64,000 nucleotides of DNA from Roseiarcus sp963770275 (GTDB lineage: Bacteria; Pseudomonadota; Alphaproteobacteria; Rhizobiales; Beijerinckiaceae), in assembly GCA_963770275.1 (NCBI GenBank), contig CAVYPD010000019.1, forward strand, positions 21,417 to 85,416. The letters are read 5' to 3'. This document shows, piece by piece, positions 25,968 through 34,030 of the stretch; within the stretch, counting starts at the first letter, position 1, and every line of letters begins with the position of its first letter. A program made the translations under genes and the position numbers. The notes below the pieces were generated by a model. It saw only the letters and a program-made list of their open reading frames with translations, was not told where the DNA came from and did no database searches.

Positions 25968-27716
25968 ATGGCGCGATTGTTATCGGTCAATGTTGGTCTG
26001 CCACGCGACATCGTGTGGAGGGGCATGACAGTGCATACCGGCGTCTGGAAGGACTCGGTGCAGGGACGTTGTCGTGTCGGCAAGTTGAACCTCGATGGAG
26101 ACGGTCAGGGCGATCTCGCCGGTCATGGAGGCAAGTGGCGCGCGGTCTTCGTGTATCAGATCGAGTCCTACCGCTACTGGCAGGATCAGCTCCAACGGTC
26201 CGACTTTGTCTACGGACAATTCGGCGAGAACTTCACAGTCGAAGGCTTGCCTGACGACGGCGTCTATATCGGCGATCGCTATCGGATTGGCGGCGCTTTG
26301 TTCGAGGTAACCCAGCCCAGGGTCACCTGCTATCGCGTCGGCATTCGTATGAACGAGCCTCGCATGGCGGCGTTCCTGACCTCCAGCGGGCGGCCTGGAT
26401 TCTACTTCCGCGTCCTCGAGGAGGGCGAGGTCGGCGCCGGCGACGAGATCGTAAAGGTCGATGAGGGTAAGGAGCAGATGTCGGTCGCCGAGGTCAACGC
26501 TCTGCTCTATTCACCTCCGCACCCGCGCGATCGACTGGAGCGCGCGTTGCAGATTGCGGCGCTCTCGCCTGGCTGGCGATCGTCGTTCACCGCCTTGCTC
26601 GCTAGTCGGTCGGACGGCAACGCAGGACTGGCGCCGGCATCGGCTGCGCACCCGGCCGCGCCGGGATTCCGGCCGCTGAAGGTGACGGCGATTGACCAGG
26701 AAGCGGCGGATGTCGTGTCGCTGACGATGCAGTGCGCCGACGGCGAGCCGTTGCCGGAAGCCCTGCCAGGCCAGTACGTGGTGCTGCGCCTTCCAGGCAT
26801 CGGCGGCGCGCCGCTCTTTCGCAGCTACTCGCTTTCAGGACCCGTCTCGACGGAACGCTACCGGATCAGCGTGAAGATCGAGCCGAACGGCGCCGCGGGC
26901 GCCTACCTAAGCGACCATGTGCGCGTGGGCAGTGTTCTCGAGGTCAGCTCGCCGCGCGGAAGCTTTGTCCTGCGGTCCGGCGAGGGGCCCGTGGTGCTCC
27001 TCAGCGCGGGCATCGGGGCGACGCCCGTCCTCGCGATGCTACACGCTATGTCGTCGGCGCATTCGACGCGATCGGTGCTGTGGCTGCACGTCGCACGCGA
27101 CGGAAAACACTTTCCGTTCGCGGCCGAAGTGCGGCGTCTTGTCTCGAACCTGTCGCTCGCCCGCAGCTATGTCTGTTTCAGCCGACCGGAGGTCGCCGAC
27201 CGGCTTGGAACGGACTTTGATGCCGCAGGCCACCTCTCGCGGGCGGTGTTCGAGGAAGCCGGAGTAACGCCGGATGCTGACGTCTACTTATGCGGGCCGA
27301 CCCGCTTCATGGCCGACATGAGAGCGGCCCTAACGGAACTCGGCGTCCGGCCGGATCATATTCACCTCGAGATCTTCAACGGCGGCGAATCATTGACGCC
27401 GGGAGTCGTCGGCGCTGTGACAAAGACACCGCATCGGCCGCCGCTCGAACTCGAAACCGGCCCGCTGGTGTCGTTCGCGCGCAGCGGCATAACCGCCCAC
27501 TGGAATCCGGCGGTCTATCAGAGCATGTTGGAACTCGCCGAGGCGTGCGACGTCCCGGTGCGCTGGGCATGCCGGACCGGGGTCTGCCACAATTGTGAGA
27601 GCGGTCTCGTCTCGGGAAAGATCGTGTACGAGCCCCAGCCGCTCGACCTGCCAGCAACCGGCAATCTGCTCATTTGCTGTTCGCGTCCGGTCGGCGACGT
27701 CGTTCTCGACCTGTGA
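25968..27716 (+). CDS. MOSC domain / FAD-NAD oxidoreductase / 2Fe-2S ferredoxin fusion
   Basis: A 582-residue three-part protein. Residues 1-~155 are a MOSC domain (GDGQGDLAGHGGKWRAV, YGQFGENFTVEGL, TQPRVTCYRVG with the conserved Cys), followed by a short helical region. Residues ~225-470 form a ferredoxin-reductase module (LFRSYSLSGP for FAD, LLSAGIGATPVLAML for NAD(P)H). The last ~85 residues are a plant-type 2Fe-2S domain (CRTGVCHNCESG and a later Cys). YiiM-like MOSC proteins detoxify N-hydroxylated compounds with the molybdenum cofactor; the fusion would supply its own electrons. An alternative in-frame start at 25914 is less likely. It lies after the Dha operon with its own gap and leader. 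Confidence 0.88.
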   Translation: MARLLSVNVGLPRDIVWRGMTVHTGVWKDSVQGRCRVGKLNLDGDGQGDLAGHGGKWRAVFVYQIESYRYWQDQLQRSDFVYGQFGENFTVEGLPDDGVYIGDRYRIGGALFEVTQPRVTCYRVGIRMNEPRMAAFLTSSGRPGFYFRVLEEGEVGAGDEIVKVDEGKEQMSVAEVNALLYSPPHPRDRLERALQIAALSPGWRSSFTALLASRSDGNAGLAPASAAHPAAPGFRPLKVTAIDQEAADVVSLTMQCADGEPLPEALPGQYVVLRLPGIGGAPLFRSYSLSGPVSTERYRISVKIEPNGAAGAYLSDHVRVGSVLEVSSPRGSFVLRSGEGPVVLLSAGIGATPVLAMLHAMSSAHSTRSVLWLHVARDGKHFPFAAEVRRLVSNLSLARSYVCFSRPEVADRLGTDFDAAGHLSRAVFEEAGVTPDADVYLCGPTRFMADMRAALTELGVRPDHIHLEIFNGGESLTPGVVGAVTKTPHRPPLELETGPLVSFARSGITAHWNPAVYQSMLELAEACDVPVRWACRTGVCHNCESGLVSGKIVYEPQPLDLPATGNLLICCSRPVGDVVLDL

Positions 27717-27778
27717 GTCCGCCACACCTCACGCCCGATACGACAAGGACAGAAAGCGGGAAAAAGGCGCCGCTGTCA

Positions 27779-28032
27779 CCGGCTCCAACAGCGCGAACAG
27801 ATACCTAAGTATCGGCGATACCATCGTCCTATCGATCAGTCGACACGCTTGTGATGTTCTCCTCCCGCGAACCTAACTTGAGGCGCTGATCGTCAGTCTC
27901 GATGAGCGCCGAGGAGGAATGCAATGAAGACTTCAATCCTGGCGCTGGCGATGAGCGTCGCGTGGGCATGCCCGACAACGGCTTATGCGAACGAGAACCG
28001 CAACATATTCGAGGAGTTCTTCTTTGGATCGG
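27779..28032 (+). repeat. Right copy of ~250-bp inverted duplication
   Basis: Matches the reverse complement of 15258-15509. Bases 27779-27823 are identical over 45 bp. They contain two overlapping near-perfect palindromes, GATACCTAAGTATC (27800-27813) and GTATCGGCGATAC (27809-27821). The rest is a diverged but alignable promoter region running into the small secreted-protein gene at 27924. The 45-bp core being better conserved than the gene suggests a regulatory function or recent homogenisation. Confidence 0.85.
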
Positions 28033-28169
28033 ACTTCAGTCACCGAGCCCATGAGGAGACAGTCGGCCAGCAATCGAGCGACCCGTTCATACCCCGTAGG
28101 ACCGACGGACTAAGCAGCAACATTGACGCTTGCGCCAGCTATGGCTGCGTTGGCGTTGGCGGAGACTAG
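27924..28169 (+). CDS. Small secreted protein, unknown function
   Basis: An 81-residue protein with a clean Sec signal peptide (MKTSILALAMSVAWACPTTA, cleavage predicted after AYA). The mature part is about 58 residues, acidic and aromatic at first (NIFEEFFFGSDFSHRAHEE), with two cysteines near the C-terminus (IDACASYGCVGVGGD) that could form a disulphide. GAGGAGG precedes the ATG at good spacing. A decayed inverted paralogue lies at 15258-15364, which shows that the family duplicates locally. I do not recognise the family. The palindrome-rich upstream core is probably its control region. Confidence 0.7.
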   Translation: MKTSILALAMSVAWACPTTAYANENRNIFEEFFFGSDFSHRAHEETVGQQSSDPFIPRRTDGLSSNIDACASYGCVGVGGD

Positions 28170-28365
28170 AGGGCGGTGGGCGGGTCCGCGCGCCGGAAGC
28201 CCAGCAGCGCAAAATCTGCGCGCGGAAAGCGCAGGCCGATAGAAGAGGCGATGCCAATCAATTGGGTACGATTCCGCGCTCCGCTTGGTTGAGAGATGAT
28301 CTAGCGGTTTCAAATGATCTGAACGCGGTGCTCATTTCCGTAGAATGCTCGAATAGGAGGTCGTG

Positions 28366-28869
28366 ATGAGTCTTATGGATCAGGCCATGAAGGCCAACGA
28401 ACAATTCGCAAAGAAATACGATCCGAAGCTGGGCGGGCGCCCGCAGCCCAAGATCGCGATCGTAACCTGCATGGACCCGCGGCTTTCGGATCTCGAGGGA
28501 ATCCTGGGATTGGAGACAGCGGATATGGACGTCATCCGCACCGGAGGCCCGGCCGTCACCGACGACGTGCTCGGAGAACTCGTCGTTTCCACGCGGGTCC
28601 TGGGTAGCAAGGAGATCATGCTCCTCAATCACACCGGATGCGGGTTCACGACTTTCACTGACAAGGAGCTGAACGATAAGGTCGCCCGAGAAACGGGTGA
28701 CGCCACGCCGGTCCCGATGCGCTTGTTTTCCTTCAAGGACCCTGAGGAGAACACTCGCGCGCAGATCGACAAAGTGCGAGCACATCCATGGATTGCCAAG
28801 GATGTACCCGTTCGAGGGTTTATTTTCGACGTGGACACAGGTCGGTTGCGGGAAGTCAAGCATGGGTGA
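28366..28869 (+). CDS. Beta-class carbonic anhydrase
   Basis: A 167-residue beta-carbonic anhydrase with the zinc ligands C35, H89 and C92 (VTCMDPRLSD and NHTGCGF) and the catalytic D37-R39 dyad. The loop reads IRTGGP where many members have RNAGG. It interconverts CO2 and bicarbonate in the cytoplasm. I start at the ATG at 28366, with AGGAGG five bases upstream, rather than the GTG at 28363. It belongs to the short-chain clade. Neighbours give no pathway context. Confidence 0.93.
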   Translation: MSLMDQAMKANEQFAKKYDPKLGGRPQPKIAIVTCMDPRLSDLEGILGLETADMDVIRTGGPAVTDDVLGELVVSTRVLGSKEIMLLNHTGCGFTTFTDKELNDKVARETGDATPVPMRLFSFKDPEENTRAQIDKVRAHPWIAKDVPVRGFIFDVDTGRLREVKHG

Positions 28870-29010
28870 TCGGCGCATCGTCGCCGCTTGAGGTTTGCCG
28901 CGGCCCATAACTGAGGTCTCCCCGCTAGCTCGAAGCGGGACTGCCAAAACGCCTGCACCGCCGAGCGGCCAAGCGTCGGTCCTTCGGAGAATCAAATCAG
29001 GAGTCACACC

Positions 29011-29859
29011 ATGAACGGCTCTGAAGGAACATTCACGACAGAGCAGATCCGGCTTGAGCGGCGCTTGCCGTCATACTGGCGTGTGACGTTTGATATCCCG
29101 CCGCTGAACATCTTCGGACCAAAGCAGATCCCGCAGCTTAACGAGATCATCACAGCGATCGAGACGGATCAGCACGTGAAGGTCGTTGTGTTCGATAGCG
29201 CCGTTGATGGCTTCTTTCTCACGCACTACGATTTTCTCGCGCCACTCGAGGATTCCACGCGCATCCCTCCAGGACGGACCGGGCTCCAAGCACTGCCGGA
29301 CATGCTGGCGCGTCTCAGCCGGGCTCCTGTCGTCTCCATCGCTTCAATCCGGGGCAGAGCTACAGGAGTCGGAAGTGAGCTCGCGCTCGCCAGCGACATG
29401 CGATTCGCAAGTCGCGAGAAGGCGGTCCTTTCGCAATGGGAGGTCGGCGCGGGCCTTGTGCCGGGTGGCGGCCCGATGGCGCGACTGCCGCGCCTGATCG
29501 GCCGCGGCCGGGCGCTGGAAGTGCTGTTGGTCGCGGACGACATCAATGCCGAACTCGCGGAGCTCTACGGCTATGTCAATCGCGCCTTTCCTGACGTCGA
29601 GCTCGATGGTTTCGTCGATGCGCTGGCGATGCGGATCGCTTCCTTCGACAAGCAGGCGATTGCCGAAACCAAGCGTCTGGTCGACGTCGCAAGCCTACCG
29701 TCGGATGCGGAGATTCGGCCCGAATGGGACGCATTCCTCGCCGCCCTGAACCGCCCGGCAAGCCAGAAGCGGATCAAGGCGCTGATGGAACGTGGCTTCC
29801 ATCGGCCTGGTGATATCGAAAACCGTCTCGGCTTCCACGTAGGTCAGATCGGCGGATGA
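29011..29859 (+). CDS. Enoyl-CoA hydratase/isomerase (crotonase) family protein
   Basis: A 282-residue crotonase-fold protein. The first oxyanion-hole region is around VVVFDSAVDGFF and the second around SIRGRATGVGSELALASD. The usual catalytic Glu of hydratases is not obvious in the QWEVGAGLVPGGG region, so hydratase activity is uncertain and another crotonase reaction is possible. It stands alone, 140 bases after the carbonic anhydrase gene, with AGGAG upstream of the ATG. Confidence 0.8.
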   Translation: MNGSEGTFTTEQIRLERRLPSYWRVTFDIPPLNIFGPKQIPQLNEIITAIETDQHVKVVVFDSAVDGFFLTHYDFLAPLEDSTRIPPGRTGLQALPDMLARLSRAPVVSIASIRGRATGVGSELALASDMRFASREKAVLSQWEVGAGLVPGGGPMARLPRLIGRGRALEVLLVADDINAELAELYGYVNRAFPDVELDGFVDALAMRIASFDKQAIAETKRLVDVASLPSDAEIRPEWDAFLAALNRPASQKRIKALMERGFHRPGDIENRLGFHVGQIGG

Positions 29860-29984
29860 ACCGACTGGCAAACTGCGGAGCCTTCACGCGTTTGTGATCG
29901 CGCTTGGGGCCGGGTGTTCAAGGGAATAACCCGCGTGATGTTAGGGTCGGCTGTCATTCATCCGTTCGATGACGGGAACACGCG

Positions 29985-31511
29985 ATGAGCGAGCAAAGCC
30001 GACAGTCAAGCGAACTGGGCGACGCGCCGACTTCGACTCGCAACGCGGATCCGGCGCCGCCCCCGGAGAACCCTCCAGACGTTGCGGCAGTCCCACCAGA
30101 GAAGCCGAAGGCCAACTCGCAGCGAAAAATGCTGCTTGGCGCGCTGGGCGTTCTGGTCCTGGCCGGCGCCCTTTGGTTCGGCATTCCCTGGGTCCAGACG
30201 AGCCTCAACACGGTTTCGACGGACGATGCATACGTCAACGGTCACGTCACGTTCGTCGCCGCCCGCGTCAAGGGTCAGGTTTCGCGGGTTTTGGTGGACG
30301 ACAACTACCGGGTGCGCAAAGGCGACCTTCTCGTCCAACTGGACAAGGAGCCTTTTCAGATCGCGGTTGCGATCAAAAAAGCGGCTGTCGATACGGCGAC
30401 GGCTGACCTGCAGGTTGCCAGGTCCAAAGTACGCGGCATCGAAGCGGAGGCCATGAGCCGGCGCAGGGCGCTGCAGCACGCGATGGAGGACGTCGACAAC
30501 AAGGTCGCCTTGCTGCGGGCCAAGGTTGCCGGCGTCGACAAGAGCAAAGCCCAGCTCGCTCTGGCTCAGGTTGACTTCGATCGGGCCGCGAAACTGGTGG
30601 TGTCGAACGATACCCCAAGGTCCGAGTACGACCGGCGGCAGGCCATCTTGTTGGCGGCCCGCGCGGACGTTGTCGCGGCGCTGGCCGATGTCCGTCAAAC
30701 CCGTGCGTCGTTGGGATTGCCGCCGGAATCCGACGCGCAAGATCTCGGCCAGGTTCCGCCCGATCTCAATCAAACCTTTTCTTCCGTGCTCCAGGCGCAG
30801 GCGGCCCTCATTCAGAGTGCGGCTCAACTCGGCGTCATCCATTCGTTCGAGGAGGGGCCGAGTCACATGGTCGAGGCGTTCGAGAAGGAAGGCGACGTCA
30901 ATAGCACTTTCGCTCGGCTGGCCGCCGAAGCTCCGGATATCAAGCAGGCCGAGGCCAAGCTTGCGGTCGCCAAGCGCGATCTCGACCAGGCCGAACTCGA
31001 TCTCCGCTATTGCGACGTCCTCGCGGAGATCGATGGGGTCATCACGCGCCGAAACGTCAATCCGGGCGACAATGTTCAGGTTGGCCAAAGTCTCATGGCG
31101 ATCCGCTCGCTCGATGAAATCTGGGTTGACGCCAATTTCAAGGAGACGCAGCTCGGTGACCTGCGTATCGGCCAGCCGGTCGATCTCTATGTCGACATGT
31201 ATGGCGGCCGCCAAGTGTTCAAGGGGCGAGTTTCCGGCTTCACCATGGGGACCGGTTCGACATTGGCGCTGCTGCCGGCGCAGAACGCCACGGGCAATTT
31301 CATTAAGGTGGTGCAGCGACTGCCGGTTCGGATCGACCTTGCGGACTACGATCCGGACAAGAGCCCGCTGTTTATCGGCACGTCGGTTACTCCTTATGTC
31401 TACTTTAACCGGCCGCCCACCGGACCCGACGCCGGCAAGTTCTTACAGACATCTGCGCCTCAATCGCAGACCGGGGGTTCGACCAAGAACCCGCCGGACG
31501 CAAAGAAGTGA
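29985..31511 (+). CDS. HlyD/EmrA-type membrane-fusion protein
   Basis: A 508-residue adaptor. A proline-rich cytoplasmic tail (1-45) is followed by one membrane helix (MLLGALGVLVLAGALWFG). The lipoyl half-motifs are VNGHVTFVAARVKGQVSRV and YCDVLAEIDGVITRRNVNPG. Between them lies a long coiled-coil with heptad-rich stretches, and a beta-barrel forms the C-terminus. The inserted hairpin is longer than in AcrA, as in EmrA proteins. It overlaps the MFS transporter by four bases (GTGA), so the two form an EmrAB-like tripartite exporter, probably with a TolC encoded elsewhere. Confidence 0.9.
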   Translation: MSEQSRQSSELGDAPTSTRNADPAPPPENPPDVAAVPPEKPKANSQRKMLLGALGVLVLAGALWFGIPWVQTSLNTVSTDDAYVNGHVTFVAARVKGQVSRVLVDDNYRVRKGDLLVQLDKEPFQIAVAIKKAAVDTATADLQVARSKVRGIEAEAMSRRRALQHAMEDVDNKVALLRAKVAGVDKSKAQLALAQVDFDRAAKLVVSNDTPRSEYDRRQAILLAARADVVAALADVRQTRASLGLPPESDAQDLGQVPPDLNQTFSSVLQAQAALIQSAAQLGVIHSFEEGPSHMVEAFEKEGDVNSTFARLAAEAPDIKQAEAKLAVAKRDLDQAELDLRYCDVLAEIDGVITRRNVNPGDNVQVGQSLMAIRSLDEIWVDANFKETQLGDLRIGQPVDLYVDMYGGRQVFKGRVSGFTMGTGSTLALLPAQNATGNFIKVVQRLPVRIDLADYDPDKSPLFIGTSVTPYVYFNRPPTGPDAGKFLQTSAPQSQTGGSTKNPPDAKK

Positions 31512-33115
31512 CAGCCGCGGCGCTCTCGACCGCGAGACCCCAGGTTGCGCGGAACCCGTGGGTGGTGGCCGTCATAGTCGTGGTGCCGGCGTTCATGGAG
31601 GTGCTCGACACCACCATCGCGCTGGTGGCGCTGCGCTACATCGCGGGAGGCCTGTCGGCTGCCTCCGATGACGCCGAATGGGTTATCACCAGCTACCTTG
31701 CCGCCAACGCCTTCATCCTGCCGATTACCGGCTGGTTGAGCGCGCATCTGGGTCGCCGCAACTACTTCCTGGCGTCGATTGCAATATTCACCCTCAGTTC
31801 TTTGCTGTCCGGACTAGCAGGCAGTTTGGGTCAGCTCATCCTGTTTCGCGTCATCCAGGGTCTCGCGGGCGGCGGTCTGCAACCCGGCAGCCAGGCTGTG
31901 TTGCTGGACGCCTTCCCGCGGGAAAGGCAAGGCGTAGCCATGACGCTGTTCGGCCTTGCTGTGCTGATCGCGCCTGTGGTCGGTCCGACCTTGGGCGGTT
32001 GGATAACGGACACTTACAATTGGCGCTGGGTGTTTTTGATCAACGTGCCCGTCGGTCTCTTGGCGTTTGGCGGATGCTACGCCCTGCTTCGCGATCCGGA
32101 CTATCTTGTCGCCCAGCGTGCGGAACTGAAAAAGCAGCCCTTCAATTTTGACTCGATCGGTTTGTCGCTGCTGGCCATCGTCATGGTCTCGTGGGAAGTG
32201 ATGCTCAGCAAGGGCCAGGAATGGGACTGGCTGAATGATCCATTCTGGCGCGTCCAGACGCTCACCATTTTCTTTGGGGTGGGTTTGGTTGCATTGATCT
32301 TCTGGGAGTTGCGTCACCGCAACCCGGTGGTCAATTTCCGCGTGTTGGGTGAACGCAATCTCGCCGCGTGCTGCATCATGACATTCTGCGCTTATATCGC
32401 GCTCTACGCCTCAACAAAGTCGATGCTTGGTCTGCTTCAGTCCCTGTTTGGTTATGACGCTCTGAGCACTGGATTGGTGATGTCGCCTGCCGGAATTGCT
32501 GCAGTCCTGGCAATGCCGATCGTGGGCTTCCTGCTCGGTCGAAAGGCGGACGCCCGATGGCTGATGGCCGCGGGGCTACTGCTCATGGCCGCGGGAAACT
32601 ATTGGATGTCCCAACTCAACCTCGACATCAGCCCAGGCCAAGCTGTGTGGCCCCGGGTGGTCGTGGTCGCGGGACTGGCGGTATTTTTTGCTCCCGCGAA
32701 CGTAGCCGCATACCTCTATACGCCGCTTGCGTTGCGCGGAGCCGCCATTGGTTTGGCGAGTCTCCTACGCAATGAAGGGGGTAGCGTCGGGGTGTCGTTG
32801 TCCCAGACCTTCCAGGAGCGGCGTGATCAGTTTCACGTCCTTCGTCTCGGCGAGTCTCTCGATCCTTTCAACCCAGCTGTGGCTTCCTTCCTCGAGCAAG
32901 CGCGGGGAGCGTTCTTGCAGCAGACCGGCGATCCGGTGGCTGCGCAGCAGCTGGCCTCGCAAGCCCTCGAGAATTTGCGTCAACAGCAGGCGTCTTCGCT
33001 CGCTTATTTCGACACCTTTTGGATGATGGCCGTGTTGACGTTTGTGGTCGCGTTCGCGGTGTTGTTTATGAAACGCTCTGTGGCTGAGAAAGGCGGTCAC
33101 GTCGGTTCCGAATGA
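31508..33115 (+). CDS. DHA2-family MFS drug exporter (EmrB-like)
   Basis: A 535-residue transporter with about 14 membrane helices. Early motifs are PAFMEVLDTTIALVALRYI and EWVITSYLAANAFILPITGW, with the motif-C region GLAVLIAPVVGPTLGGWI. It starts at a GTG overlapping the adaptor stop. The C-terminal segment before the last helix is glutamine-rich (QQTGDPVAAQQLASQALENL). It exports hydrophobic compounds by proton antiport. The substrate is unknown. Confidence 0.92.
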   Translation: MTAAALSTARPQVARNPWVVAVIVVVPAFMEVLDTTIALVALRYIAGGLSAASDDAEWVITSYLAANAFILPITGWLSAHLGRRNYFLASIAIFTLSSLLSGLAGSLGQLILFRVIQGLAGGGLQPGSQAVLLDAFPRERQGVAMTLFGLAVLIAPVVGPTLGGWITDTYNWRWVFLINVPVGLLAFGGCYALLRDPDYLVAQRAELKKQPFNFDSIGLSLLAIVMVSWEVMLSKGQEWDWLNDPFWRVQTLTIFFGVGLVALIFWELRHRNPVVNFRVLGERNLAACCIMTFCAYIALYASTKSMLGLLQSLFGYDALSTGLVMSPAGIAAVLAMPIVGFLLGRKADARWLMAAGLLLMAAGNYWMSQLNLDISPGQAVWPRVVVVAGLAVFFAPANVAAYLYTPLALRGAAIGLASLLRNEGGSVGVSLSQTFQERRDQFHVLRLGESLDPFNPAVASFLEQARGAFLQQTGDPVAAQQLASQALENLRQQQASSLAYFDTFWMMAVLTFVVAFAVLFMKRSVAEKGGHVGSE

Positions 33116-33246
33116 GGCGTATCAGCCCAGCGCCGTGCGACGGCTTAGCTTTCTTGCGGATGTTACTCAGCGTTGCATCTATGGGTGGGATGCGAGAATT
33201 GCTCGGGCAGCTCGCGCGGAGCGCGCAATCGCGCTTAAGGGTGGAT

Positions 33247-33298
33247 CTCCCTCATCCGGCGGACCTACGGCCCGCCACCTTCTCCCGGAGGGAGAAGG
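33247..33298. repeat. Rhizobial-type palindromic intergenic repeat
   Basis: CTCCCTCATCCGGCGGACC, then CCTTCTCCC-GGA-GGGAGAAGG at 33278-33298 (perfect 9-bp arms). This is the layout of the dispersed mosaic repeats (RIME-like) common between genes in Rhizobiales. It lies between the convergent emrB-like and DUF3297 genes, where it could also act as a bidirectional terminator. The repeat-family assignment rests on my recognition of the pattern. Confidence 0.6.
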
Positions 33299-33307
33299 GA
33301 AGGGTGC

Positions 33308-33574
33308 TCACTCAGACTTCTGGGCGGCGTCGCCGGGAGACGCAAGAAAATAGGGCTCGACGGCGCCGGTCATCTTGATGACAAGCGGCTGGCCTCGGCG
33401 GTCGAGCGCCTTGCCCGCGGCTGCTCGGATCCAACCCTCGCTCACGGAATATTCCTCGACGTCACGCCGCTCGACGCCGCGAAAGCGCACGCCGATGCCA
33501 CGCGCAAGCGTTGCTTCGTCATAGAATGGACTCGAGGGGTCGACGCTGAGCCGGTCGGGTGGAACGTCCGTCAT
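33308..33574 (-). CDS. DUF3297 family protein
   Basis: An 88-residue cytoplasmic protein matching DUF3297 along its length (PPDRLSVDPSSPFYDE, GIGVRFRGVERRDVEEYSVS, EGWIRAAAGKALDRRG, GAVEPYF). Function is unknown for the family. It is encoded on the same strand, just downstream of rpsT, with 43 bases between them, and could be cotranscribed with it. Confidence 0.88.
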   Translation of the reverse strand: MTDVPPDRLSVDPSSPFYDEATLARGIGVRFRGVERRDVEEYSVSEGWIRAAAGKALDRRGQPLVIKMTGAVEPYFLASPGDAAQKSE

Positions 33575-33617
33575 CGCAGAAGCAGCGCCTCTTGAGGATG
33601 CGCGGCAGGCGAGGCGT

Positions 33618-33884
33618 TCAGACGGCGAGCGCCTTGACGCGCTTGGTCAGGCGCGAGATTTTGCGCGCGGCGGCGTTCTTGTGAACAATGCCCTTCTGGC
33701 CCGCCCGGGCGAGCCTGGGTTCAGCCGCGCTCAACGCTTCGGCGGCCGCCTTCGGGTCCTTGGAGGCGATTGCCTCCTCGACCTTGCGGACGTAGGTGCG
33801 CATCTCGGTGCGGCGCGACTTGTTGACCGCGGTACGGCGAATGGTCTGGCGGGCGGCTTTCTGGGCCGAACTGGTATTGGCCAT
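33618..33884 (-). CDS. rpsT: 30S ribosomal protein S20
   Basis: An 88-residue, very basic helical protein with the S20 signature (MANTSSAQKAARQTIRRTAV, KGIVHKNAAARKISRLTKRV). It binds 16S rRNA in the small-subunit body. The length is normal and the frame intact. In many alphaproteobacteria rpsT lies near dnaA; no dnaA is seen here. Confidence 0.97.
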   Translation of the reverse strand: MANTSSAQKAARQTIRRTAVNKSRRTEMRTYVRKVEEAIASKDPKAAAEALSAAEPRLARAGQKGIVHKNAAARKISRLTKRVKALAV

Positions 33885-34030
33885 CGAATTTCGATCCCTG
33901 CGGCGCCCCGGTTGGCGTCGCTCAAAAATAAATGGGCCGGGTTTTAAGGCCCAGCCTTGCTGGCGGGCTTATAGGCCGGTCGGCCGCGAGGCGTCAACCG
34001 CTTCCCGGTGATTTTCACAACAGGGAGCGA

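Noticed and set aside
28928..28951. Hairpin CCCGCT/AGCGGG after the carbonic anhydrase gene as a terminator
   Set aside because: The stem is only six pairs, has no T-run and sits ~60 bases after the stop; too weak to call.
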